The notes under the pieces are model-generated. The model saw only the letters and a program-made list of their open reading frames with translations. It was not told the DNA's origin and did no database searches. Shown here piece by piece: positions 21,101 through 30,912 of a stretch of DNA of 64,000 nucleotides. The stretch is taken from positions 62,001-126,000 of the forward strand of contig CAICTM010000049.1 in NCBI GenBank assembly GCA_903772945.1, written 5' to 3'. Origin of the DNA: Seminavis robusta (lineage: Eukaryota > Bacillariophyta > Bacillariophyceae > Naviculales > Naviculaceae). Positions within the stretch are counted from its first letter, which is position 1; each line of letters opens with the position of its first letter. The translations under genes and the position numbers were made by a program.

Positions 21101-21906
21101 TCCTCGTCATCGTCATCATCTGGCTCGACGCATTTTTCTTCGACTTTTGCTTGGCTGTCATCGTCTCACCCGGATTGTCTGACTGCTCACTGTCTGACTG
21201 ATCATCGTCTGACTGTGGTTGTGGCTCCTTGGCTGTCTGCTTCTCATCCGAACCTTGGATAGCGTCAATCATTGCCGTTGCCTGCTGGACCTTTGCTGGA
21301 TCATTTAGATCCCAATGAAACTGCTTGCACAATGATTCCACCGTCATTGTTTCGGCTTCAACTGGTTGAAAGGGACGAGAGGATTCAGCTAGACGGGCAG
21401 CTTCCTCAGCAGCACGCTCCTTCTCTGCCAAAATCTTGCGCTGCTCCTCTGCTTCTTGTTGAGCAGCTGCAGCACGTCTATTTCTGTGCAACCCCACCAA
21501 AACACTTGAGACATTTGCTTTCCTTAACACCCTTAGTCTTACCCGTCTTGCCCATGCAATGCTGGTACAATGACGTGCCTGCCTTGTGAAGCTTGAGGGA
21601 CTGGGGGTTTAAAGGTATCTGGTCTTCGGGTAAACCAATAGCATGAGCCACGCAGTCCAGACAGTAGACTTGATCCTGTGGGTCTAAGATAGTATGAAGC
21701 TGAATCTTGCCCTTCTTCTTGGGATCAACATAAGACCTTAAAACAAGGGGAATCTTGTCCTTCACACACTCGACAAGCTGCTCTTCAGAGATTTCCCAAC
21801 GCCAAAAAGGTCCACAATTGTCCGGGCCAGGAGGAGCGCGCACTTCATCTATTTGCATTTCTGCTAAGGCATCGTCCCCCATGGGGTTAGTGTCACCTTC
21901 AGCCAT
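20988..21906 (-). CDS. Uncharacterised ORF pair beside the MULE relic
   Basis: Two overlapping minus-strand frames probably belong to one gene. The upstream part, from Met at 21906 to a stop at 21478, encodes 142 residues with an acidic start (DDALAEMQIDEV), a WRWEISEEQLVECVKDKIPL segment and a region with paired cysteines (YCLDCVAHAIGL). The downstream part (21530 to 20988, another frame) is an Ala/Glu/Arg coiled-coil-like stretch (AAAAQQEAEEQRKILAEKE), then an acidic Ser/Asp tail (QSDDDQSDSEQSDN). A GTAAGA lies near 21534, but I found no splice pair that joins the frames in phase, so a frameshift is as likely. The tail end overlaps the MULE coding strand. I do not recognise the protein. It may be a second gene carried by the element or a host gene beside it. 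Confidence 0.4.
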
Positions 21907-21955
21907 GATACCTATGAATAAAGCCATATACAAACAGCAGAAACAAAGATTGCAG

Positions 21956-22145
21956 TCAGTACAATACAGAAATATGCATGATATACATTATACATATAAT
22001 AGATATAGTACATACGATACATACGATACATATCATACATACGATACATATCATACATATCATACAAAAGGTTTGTATGATACAATATATACCATACGTA
22101 TCATACATACGATACATATTATATATATCATACGTACGATACAAA
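21956..22145. repeat. AT-rich CATACGATACATAT array
   Basis: Tandem permutations of ATACATACGATACATATCAT for about 190 bp. Both strands are open but only as low-complexity Tyr/Ile/Thr repeats, so no coding is claimed. Confidence 0.8.
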
Positions 22146-22595
22146 GGGTACTTACAGGATTTCAGTACTGTGATCTACTGGTGAAATGGAAATGTGCTGT
22201 TTCTTGACTTCCTTGACTTCCTGGGTGGTGTCCTTCCTTGTTCACCTTGTTCTATCAGTCTATGAATAATAGAGAAAGAGTGAAAGCATTGTTGAGAGAC
22301 TTGGGTATGGCATGGAGGGAGGAAAGAAGAGAGGGTGATATGACATCAACTTTTGCTCATCTGATGAATAGCCACTCTCTCTGACCATTTCACAAGCAGG
22401 AAGCTGAGTAAATGTACCTGATAGTAGTGGTAGAGATGGTGTGATAGCTGAATAACAACAGAAGCAACAATAGCAGGAGCAACAAGAGGAGAGAAGAAGA
22501 AGTGTGGATGGTGGTGTTTTTGTTGTTGGTGTGCTTTTTAAAAATGGCTGCTGCTGATCAAGGGAAGGGAGTTCTCATTGGTCCACGTTCGCGCG
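22146..22595. other. Unassigned sequence
   Basis: No gene recognised; purine-rich AGAAG and CAACAG tracts near 22440-22510. Confidence 0.5.
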
Positions 22596-22692
22596 TATAA
22601 TACGTACGATATATATGATACGTACAATACGTATGATATATACAATATGTACAATACATACAATACGTACGATACATATTATATGCATGATA
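22596..22692. repeat. AT-rich TACGTACGATATATGAT array, right of the MULE relic
   Basis: Permutations of ATACGTACGATACATAT, including GATATATATGATACGTA, which is the reverse complement of a core in the left array (18790-18830). These could be the outer ends of the ~3.9-kb element. Confidence 0.7.
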
Positions 22693-23488
22693 CCCTTGAA
22701 ACTCAAAACCTTAAGGTGCGTGCTTTTGGGGGCCTCTCTTTACTACTGTACCGGTACGGTTGTAGTACCGTACCAATGGCTTCATCACGGAATCCAATTT
22801 GGGGGACCAGTTTTCTCTATCAGGAGATGAACAAATCCAATAAAAGAGGGGTTGCAGGCATACCTTAGAGTATAACGGAGGCCTGCATAGCCTCATTTCT
22901 TGATTGTTGGTCACTTCCTGGACTGTAAAGTGGTCCCCCCCTTTGGCGATGAGTGATTTGCCACGTTTTCAATGGATTTGGCAAAATGTGAGGCTGAAAA
23001 TGTGAGCTTAGTTTTAAACTAGATGGCTGGCTCTCCAGTCACAGAATGTCTTTCGAGTTCTCTATTTAGTCATTGCATCCAAAGAAAATCGCATAACAAG
23101 TTTCGTGATCATGGGCATCTCTTTTCAGACCATGTTTATCAGTGTCGTGGCCATGTTGTTCATGTTGACTCATTCCGAGTGACCTCTCACAACACATCCG
23201 ATTGAAATTCCACAATGATGTATTGCCTCTTTGCCAGATGGGATCGATATTTGGGGACCATGGGTTTCCCTTGGTGTCCATGTTGGTTGCCGCAAGATTC
23301 AGTGAGAGAGGACAAACCTCCTGGATCCAACTGACGAAGATCGCATCCGAATCAGTCGGAGGCATCTTCATTCTTCATTCTTCGCGGAAAGCGTCTCATA
23401 AATTCGAAATACACACCTTTACAGGGAAAGCGCTGCTTGGTTGCCACCATGATATTTTCATTATCTTTCTTCCGCCGATCGATCGGCC
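22693..23488. other. Unassigned sequence
   Basis: No convincing gene. TACCGGTACGG and TACCGTACCA palindromic motifs lie near 22748-22780. Confidence 0.5.
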
Positions 23489-23887
23489 ATGGCCATGGGG
23501 ATCTGCCGTCGTTTCATCGGGATTGGGATTCTTCTATTGCTTGCTACGGTGGCTACCGCTGGTCCCTCATCGTCGCTGTTATCTTACAAGGTCCACGCTC
23601 GCTCCGTTCCTCAACGATCATCTTACACGGCTGCTTCCGATCCACCCACACTGCGGCACGCCGCTGCTCCCACTCGTCGCTCAGTCGCTCCCACGCTCAC
23701 CATGGCCAAGACCGGTCGCCGGAGCAGCATCAAGAGGCACAAAAAAGGAGGCAAGAAGCGATCCAAGAAGGAACAAGCCCGCCATGACCGAAGCACTGTC
23801 ACTCCTGCAACTCCCGAGGAAGCAATAGCAAGGCGTGTCAAGCGTGCGAGTGACGTGTTGTGCCATAGTCTCTTACCGCAACGCTGA
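23489..23887 (+). CDS. Hypothetical protein with signal-like start
   Basis: A 132-codon frame. Residues 5-22 are hydrophobic (RRFIGIGILLLLATVATAG), followed by a Ser/Arg-rich region. A second Met (MAKTGRRSSIKRHKKGGKKR) begins a highly basic segment. It stops just before the decayed element at 23930 and could be that element's N-terminal part. I do not recognise it. Confidence 0.25.
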   Translation: MAMGICRRFIGIGILLLLATVATAGPSSSLLSYKVHARSVPQRSSYTAASDPPTLRHAAAPTRRSVAPTLTMAKTGRRSSIKRHKKGGKKRSKKEQARHDRSTVTPATPEEAIARRVKRASDVLCHSLLPQR

Positions 23888-23929
23888 TGGTGTTGTCGAA
23901 CGCAAGGAGGGATGGTGTTGGATCCGTTT

Positions 23930-25306
23930 GATTACACTGGCAGGAACATCATCTCCTTGAAGAAATACGCGAGCTTGTCAAAATTGAGATTGTCAGGATC
24001 AAGAAGATGCGGGATGGTCCAGCCAAGACGCAAGGTTGGTTGGCTACGACACGGGAAGTGGGGAAACTCTACATGTCGGACAACCTCGTAAAAGGAATGA
24101 TTCCTTACTGTGGAAAGGCAAAGATCGAAAAGCTCAACGAACACGGCATCTTCACTGTTCGTGACTTTGCAGAAGCTGAAACCTTCGAGCTGCGGGACAT
24201 GACGGAAGATTACGCCATGGTGGACGAAGGTGGTGGTACCTTTATGATCCCGTTTGTTGTGAGAAATCTCAAGACTCTCAAAGGTTGGCGTGCGCATGTC
24301 GGAAGGCTTCGAAGTGGTCCCACACACAACTACTACCGCAAGCGTGCAAATCCTACAAGTCCCGTTATGGTGAGGATTGGCGAGACTTCATTCAACGATC
24401 CACTACCTGAATTCGACGATGTGTCACAGAGGTCGTCAAGCACATGTACAAGGAATCCAAGCGCTTCTTTCACAAGCACCGACCAAACTTTCACGGCTGG
24501 TATTCTATCACGATGCCCTGTCCCAGATGACGTCCAAAGAATGCTACGAGTGGATGGAGGAACACGGTTACCTTGCGCACTGGCTTCTTCCTGTTGGATT
24601 GAACCTCACCAGCAATCGTCTCGACAAGTTCCCGTCAGGCAACAGTCCAGAGGCCAACGCTTGGGATACGTCTCTCAACAAGGACGTGAATGATTCAGTG
24701 AATCGTCATATCATCATACGAGCCATTTGGACGATGACGACCCAACCAAGTTCACATCTCGACACCAAAGCGTGGCAGGAAGCGTACCATCGTATCCTCC
24801 AAGGCGCACCCCCAGCGAACGCATCGTCCAGGATATGAATCGATTCGAAGACTCGATGATGGCGATTCACTTGGCTAACGGCGCTGTCGTCCAGGCCTTG
24901 GCGACCAGAAGGTATTCGAGCGCAAGAGAATAAGGCGGCAATGGTGAAGGACGGTACATTCGTGAACGTCGCGGTGGTGCTCGCTACCGCAATGTTGTGG
25001 ATGATATTCTGACGATGCAGTATCAGTGGTGGCATGACGATGCGATTCCGCATCTTGGTGGTGGTTATGCGGTTCTCCAGGAGGAGAGTGCGGAGGATGT
25101 GGCGGCTCGACTGGAGACGGGCAATCTCTTTGGCTTTGAGCTTGACAAGGACGGCAATGTTATTGACTTGTTGGTGGATCAAGACGAGGTTCAGTTTGAC
25201 GACAATGGGGACGAGATTGATGATGCGAATTTCATTCCAGAGGAAGAGGATGGAAAGGTGAGCTTTTGTGTTGCTGTTTGCACTGCTTTTATCTGCTCTT
25301 ATTTCT
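23930..25306 (+). pseudogene. Decayed multi-frame element of an unidentified diatom family
   Basis: Coding-like text is spread over three frames in order. The first part (about 23940-24420) has LLEEIRELVKIEIVRIKKM and AKIEKLNEHGIFTVRDFAEAE. The second (24377-24838) has YHDALSQMTSKECYEWMEE and then SGNSPEANAWDTSLNKDVND. The third (24727-24933) has a PTKF..RHQS-like block and SERIVQDMNRFEDSM. The last (24997-25306) has an acidic C-terminus (FELDKDGNVIDLLVDQDEV). The NSPE...DTSLNKDVN...RH block recurs, as I remember it, in numerous diatom predicted proteins that look element-derived, but I cannot name the family or confirm a catalytic triad. Frame breaks near 24420 and 24720 and after 24930 mark it as broken. 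Confidence 0.45.
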
Positions 25307-25309
25307 AAC

Positions 25310-26490
25310 TCCCTTTGAACTGTTGCCATTTTTGGATTCCTAGCTTGCAGATGAGGTGTAGGAGTGATTGTTGCAAGGCATGCAACAATGGGGATTGTGG
25401 CTGTGTGTTTGTTGAGTGTGGTTGGTTGTCTTAATATTGAGTTTGTGGGCTTCACGTGAAGATCTTTCACCACGATTGAAGGCATGTTGATGGGAAACCT
25501 TCATGACGTGCGGATCTTTCACGACGGATCTTGGAGGAATTTGTGAGCGACTGCGATTGCATCGTGCTTCCGCGAGCGACTGACTCTCTCACCATCTCAC
25601 CAGTTGCATGGTGGATTGCTTGTGAGGGAAAGCATCTGTTTTTACTGAGTCAATAGGTGTTTCAGTGGTCAAATGGTGCTTGGTTGATTGACGGGGATTT
25701 ATCGTGTTACTTTACTTGAGAAATGTGACTGACTGTGACTTAAAGAAACGGTTTGCCTTTTTCAATCCCAATTCGGATTGAAATGCCAAAAAATGTCTCG
25801 GACGCGAGGCGAGCCTCACTTTTTGCAAAAAGAACTAAAATGATAATAGAAATGATCACCCGAACTGACCACTTGGCGATGCTGTAATCGGCATTTGTAG
25901 TTGGTGAACCATCTAATCCACCTACTGTAGTGTGGTCCTGACAGTCAAAGGAAGCCATTGCCACAAAGAAAGAGCAACATTTTTTTTTGGATGACACTAC
26001 TTAACCATAGGTACGGTATTACACGTGTGTGTCGTTTCTCTCTTTGTGTAACTCACTCGCGAGACTCACGTCACAATAAGAGCAATGAAGATTTAACGAG
26101 AAGATAGCTCTCTAAAGCTTTTCGCTAACGCTGTATTTCTAGGGGTTGAAAATTTTCAGGGAACAAACCTCGATCGTCGCTGTTAACAAGCCTTCTCGCT
26201 TTGCGCTGAGACAAGTCTCGACAAATACACATTCCCACATCGGTCCAGCCATCTCAGAGAAGGTTCTCGATTGATTGAATTCGTTTTCAGCGTGGAGCGA
26301 GATCGTCGGCTTTGTGGAGGGATCTAGATCTTTGTCTTTGGAGAGAGCTCAGTCTCGCCTCAGAAGCTTTCATAATTTGAGTTTGGGAAAACTGTAAACC
26401 AGTTTTTGCCGAGTTCTCGTTGTTGGCGGTGCAATCCATCGTAGCAGCAGCAATCAAGCAACAAGAGCACACAAGCAAGTAGCCTTCGCC
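25310..26490. other. Intergenic region upstream of the Argonaute gene
   Basis: No gene recognised. It contains the presumed promoter and 5' UTR of the Argonaute gene; the last 60 bases before the ATG are rich in CAGCAG and ACAAG. Confidence 0.55.
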
Positions 26491-29400
26491 ATGTCAGGAC
26501 GTGATCGAGGAAATCGAGGTGGTAAGTCGAGCCAAATCTGATTCTGTGGTTCATTGGATGGATTTCTTGCCTGGCAACAAGAAGAATTCATGGTCTCACT
26601 TGAAATTCTGTTTCTCTTCCATATCGCAATGAAGGCGGTGGTCGGTACCATGGTGGTGGCGGCGGCCGTCATGGAGGACGACAAGGAGGACGAGGAGGTG
26701 AGTTAATGGATTTGATTTGATTCCTTGTGACGCGGTCGGCCATATTTCATTATCTGATCGTTTTTTCCGTGTTCCGTTTGTTCATTAGGCGACAATTACC
26801 ATGGTGGCCGTGGAGGCGACAATTACCACGGTGGACGCGGAGGAGGAGGACGCCATGGAGGCGGCCGTGGAGGAGGAGGCGGCCGTGGTGGCGGACGCGG
26901 AGGTTAGTCATTTCGTGTTGTTGATTCCTTTGTCACGCTGCGATTCGATTCCAATTGTCAAATTGCTTATCCATGTATGTTCCCTCTCCCATCATGACCA
27001 TGCCAGACCGAGCTCCTGATCTCTCGGGCGTCACGAGTCTGTTGTCCAACATTGTCCTTTCATCCGTGACGCCAAACTTTAGCTTTTTCATGTACTCCAT
27101 CGATTGCAAAGATCGCTCTGGCAAGGGCCTCGACAGCTTGTCTCGCCGTGGAACTCTCTTCAACGAGGCCATCTGGAAGACTTTGTTGAAGGATATGCCC
27201 AAGAAACAGCTCACGGATCTCGAGCGCGTGGTGTTTTTCAGCGGAAGTTTCTTCTACTCGGCTCGACCTATTCCTGGCCTCGAGGAGGCTAATCTACCCA
27301 AGGAGCTCTTGGATGGCAGCAAAACCGATGGCGACAGGTATGTGACAATATATGCCGTGTCACTCCTATCATGAAACGGTGTCCGTCCTGTGACAGATGC
27401 AGCTCACATCACGCTTTGCCTCTCTCAGTTTTGCCGTGCAGAAGGTCTGGCAGTTCACTGCTCCCAAGGAGATACTCGAAGCTCCCAAGGTTGTGCCTTC
27501 TGGAAGCATCGTTTGTGACCACCGCTGTCAAGATTGCACCAAGGCATTTCCTGACATTCGTGGTCTTTTGCAGCACTGTCAAGAGACTGGCCATCGTCCT
27601 GTCTTTGATCCAAAAGAGGCTGGTGCCAAGGCAGCCGAGACTCCAGTCTTTCTGAGCTATGTCAACATGGTCTTGTCACGTGCTCTGTCGGAACGTCTTG
27701 CCAAGTGGGGACGAGAGTACATTGATCCTACCAAGAGCCACGAGGCGACAGACCGACAAGGGAACAAGCTTGGCGTCATCATCTACCAAGCCTACAGCGC
27801 GGAGTTTGGACTCGTTCGTCCAAAGGGACCCAACAAGGCTCACTTGGCACTCACCGTCGATCTTCGAGCGAAGCTCCTGCGCAGTCAGAGTGTCCTCGAT
27901 GTCATTAGTGATGGCCAACCCGGTCGCAATTTCTCTCAAAAGGACCAGGACCGTATCAAGCGTCAGTGGATTGGCGAGACGGTCATTTACAAGATTGACA
28001 AGAAGACCTATTCTATTGTTGGCTTCAAGTTTGACCACAGCGCTGCGTCTCTTCCTGTCGAAGGTTTGGAGATCAGTGGAAAGCCGGTCTCTCATGCTCA
28101 GTATTTCAAGGACCGCAAGAACATCAATCTGCAGTATCCCAACGCCAAGCCCATGGTCGAAGTGTTGGGGAAGCGCAAGCAAAATATCTTTTTGCCGGCT
28201 GAGCTCATCTGCGGCAATGAGTTGGATCGCCGAGTGAAGGTAAGCTCATGCGCTGGCACTTTCTTCATGTCTTGTATTATTGTCGCTCCATCTCAAAATG
28301 AAATCCGCTCTCATCTTCTTGATCTTTAGGAAATGCTCCCCATGATTGCAAGCTACAAGCCCGATCAGCGAAACGAGGCGATCGAGAAGATCAAGACATA
28401 CCTGCTTCCCGGAGCTCAAAAGACCAAAGGAGCTGGAGGCCTCCTTCCAGCCTGTGGTATTGTGATGAGTGAAAACCGACTTCAAGCAAAAGCTACGGTG
28501 ATGCCAGTGCCCATGTTGATGGCCGCTGGGGTTCAGATCCCAAAAGAGAAATGTACGTACTTTCTTTGTATTGGTCAGTGTGATTTTTTTTAGTACGGTA
28601 TTGTCTCAGGCCGACACCTGACCATGTACGCTTCGCTGTTTCTCTCCCTTAGCCGAAAACTGGGCTCCTGTGCTTGGCCGAGCCAAGTTCAATGTAGAGG
28701 CGAATCGCTCGACACAACTCAAACCAGTTGTTTTCTTCAGCAAGAAACTCAAAAAGAGTGGAGCCCAAGATGTGTACAACCGCATTGCCAAACTTGTCAA
28801 CGACTTCAAGACAAGCTACTCATTCAGCATGGCTCCATTGGCACTGATTGAAACAGGTATGACAAGACTCCTTTGGTTGTTGCTTACCACTTTATTTTGT
28901 TGGCATTATTATTATCTTTGTATTCTGACAGCTTCTTCTCTCTCCAAAAACTTACCTTGAACAACAGAGGAACAAGAACGTCATTGGGGTGCTGTGGAGC
29001 GATACTTTTCTGGAGGTAATAAGTCAAACATCTTTGTCCTGGACTTTACAAAGCCGCGAGGTACTCTTGATCCGGCTTATCCGGTCATCAAGCAAATGGT
29101 GAGTTTTACGTTTGGCTGCCTGGTGCATGTCGACTCATCTTACTTGCGTTGGATCCTCACTCTTTCACTTTGACTGTTGTTTGCAGCTGACCAAATCTGG
29201 CTACTTGAGCCAGTTTGTAAATTTCAATACGTACCAACATGACCAGCCCCGGGATATGAAGCGCAGCAGCATCATCCTGCAAGGCGTAGCACGGCAAATT
29301 CTGCAAAAAGCGGGCGTCCGGTACGTATTGGAAATAGTGTGTGATTGACGTTGTGTCTTTCCGTCAACTCAACTTCTCCTTTGTGGCATGCCTCAGGTTG

Positions 29401-30393
29401 TGGTGGGTGCAGCTCCCCAAGGAAATCCCCCTCCCCGCAGTGTTTGTTGGAGTTGACGTGTTCCATGCTCCTCGTGTGTACGACCCTGTCCAGAAACAAC
29501 GTGTGGCCAAGGCATCCTGTGCTGCCATTATCGTGCAGGTGGTTCGTCCGGGCGACCAGAAACGACACAAAGTAGAGATTTACTCGGAGACCGTTGCGCG
29601 GTCTGCTGGTGAGGAGTATGGTCTCCAAGATGCGCTGAGCTCGACTATTTCCAATGCCCTCCGCTTTTTGAAGGTGAATCCCATGTGTTGTGTGGTGTGG
29701 CGTGACGGAATTGGCGATTCGGCATTCGACACTCTTGCCTTCGAAGAGATTGCTGGAATTCGACGTGGATTGGCCGGAGGGCAGAAGCTTGTGGGGGCAG
29801 GACAGCAGCAATCTGCACCAGTTCCCCTTTCTTACATTGTAGCACAGAAGCGAATTGCTACCAAGTTTGTGACCCGGGGAGTGCAAGGCCACCCTGATGG
29901 GAAGTTTGGAGCCCCACCAGGAACACTAGTCGAAGGGATCCAGGGATTGCGATACAACACCTTTTACATTCAGGGCCGTGCACCCCCCTTCAGCACTCCA
30001 AAGCCGGTCCGATTCGTTGTTGTTGAGCAAGACAAGCAACTGAATCGGACCAGCATGCCCTTGTTGACTTGGGCAATGTGCCACGACTACCCCAATTGGC
30101 CAGGTGAGTGATTGGTGCATTTCAAATGTCGCCGAGTTTCATTTCCTATTGGTCGCTCTAACATGGAAACTGTTTGTTCTTTCATTTCAAACAATAGGAC
30201 CAATCAAGGTGCCCAGCGTTTGCATGCATGCTCACAAGCTTGCCGAACTGGGAGGTTCAATGGTATGTGTGCAATGTTTGTTGGCTTTTTCTGTATTGCT
30301 TCAAATTCTTACATGACTGCCTCTTTGTTCCAGGTGGACTGTGGAAAAAACATTGATCACAAGGCGTATGCCAACACTGTCCATTTCCTCTAG
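26491..30393 (+). CDS. AGO: Argonaute protein with RGG N-terminus and C2H2-type finger
   Basis: Twelve exons give 957 residues: 26491-26521, 26635-26697, 26789-26902, 27007-27337, 27429-28239, 28330-28552, 28653-28856, 28968-29098, 29187-29320, 29397-30103, 30198-30262, 30334-30393. All introns are GT-AG and phases close. Residues 1-70 are Gly/Arg-rich (GGRGGDNYHGGRG). The N domain follows, and within it C213-x2-C216-x12-H229-x5-H235 forms an apparent C2H2 zinc finger. The linker has HLALTVDLRAKLL. The PAZ domain (about 370-450) ends with YPNAKPMVEVLGKR and FLPAEL. The PIWI domain keeps D701 (VGVDVFHAP), D784 (WRDG) and H929 (MHAHKLAEL), with E753 or E754 as likely fourth ligand, so slicer activity is possible. 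Argonautes bind small RNAs and silence matching transcripts or loci; here targets could include the nearby transposons, which is inference. RGG regions are common methylation and Tudor-binding sites. Confidence 0.93.
27526..27594 (+). other. C2H2 zinc-finger-like segment within the Argonaute
   Basis: Codons 213-235 read CQDCTKAFPDIRGLLQH then CQETGH. Spacing is C-x2-C-x12-H-x5-H with the conserved aromatic (F220) and Leu (L226/L227) of classical fingers. It lies wholly in exon 5, inside the N domain and before the linker and PAZ. Confidence 0.75.
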
Positions 30394-30912
30394 TTTTGAT
30401 GGGTGTCTGCATGGGCATGTTGCAAAGTCTGGGTCTACTTTCTGGCTGGACCATCATCTCATTATTTCGTGATTAAAAGGCCTCAGCCTCATCATCAATC
30501 ACTGGCGGTTCCTAATACCGTACAGCATAGAGGGGAGTAGTAGCGATATGACTCTTTTCATAACATAAGATTGATTGAATTACCTTTTGCTCCATTCGTT
30601 TCTATTCTTTAGTCTAGGCTAGCTTACAACTGTTGGTTCCTCTTTGGTGCCAGAGGTGTTTGAAGCTGAGACAATGTCAATATATTAACCGCTCCCCAGA
30701 TGATGGTATAGGTACAGTAGTGAGTGCTTGTCGCAAACCAACTCGTAGGTAAACCACACCACTCGGGAACAGCCTAAAGTCTCTGTGAATTGGGCCCTGC
30801 AAAGATAAGACCAAATAGTGTTACATTCGTGTTCGTTATTCCTTATGAAAGAAGCAGCCACAACCCCAGAGGCGCCAAAAGAGGAGCGAGCAGAATTCCC
30901 AGTTAAACGAAG
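30394..30912. other. Convergent 3' intergenic region
   Basis: Lies between the 3' ends of the Argonaute and GPCR genes. No gene recognised. Confidence 0.6.

Noticed and set aside
21956-22207. Open frames rich in Tyr/Ile/Thr on both strands
   Set aside because: They come from the AT-rich tandem array and are pure low-complexity sequence open in several frames.
24706-25485. Minus-strand frame of 259 codons opposite the decayed element
   Set aside because: No recognisable motif, and it lies antisense to better-supported blocks.
25740-25997. Minus-strand frame of 85 codons with a hydrophobic stretch
   Set aside because: No homology recognised and no support from splice or context; short enough to be chance.
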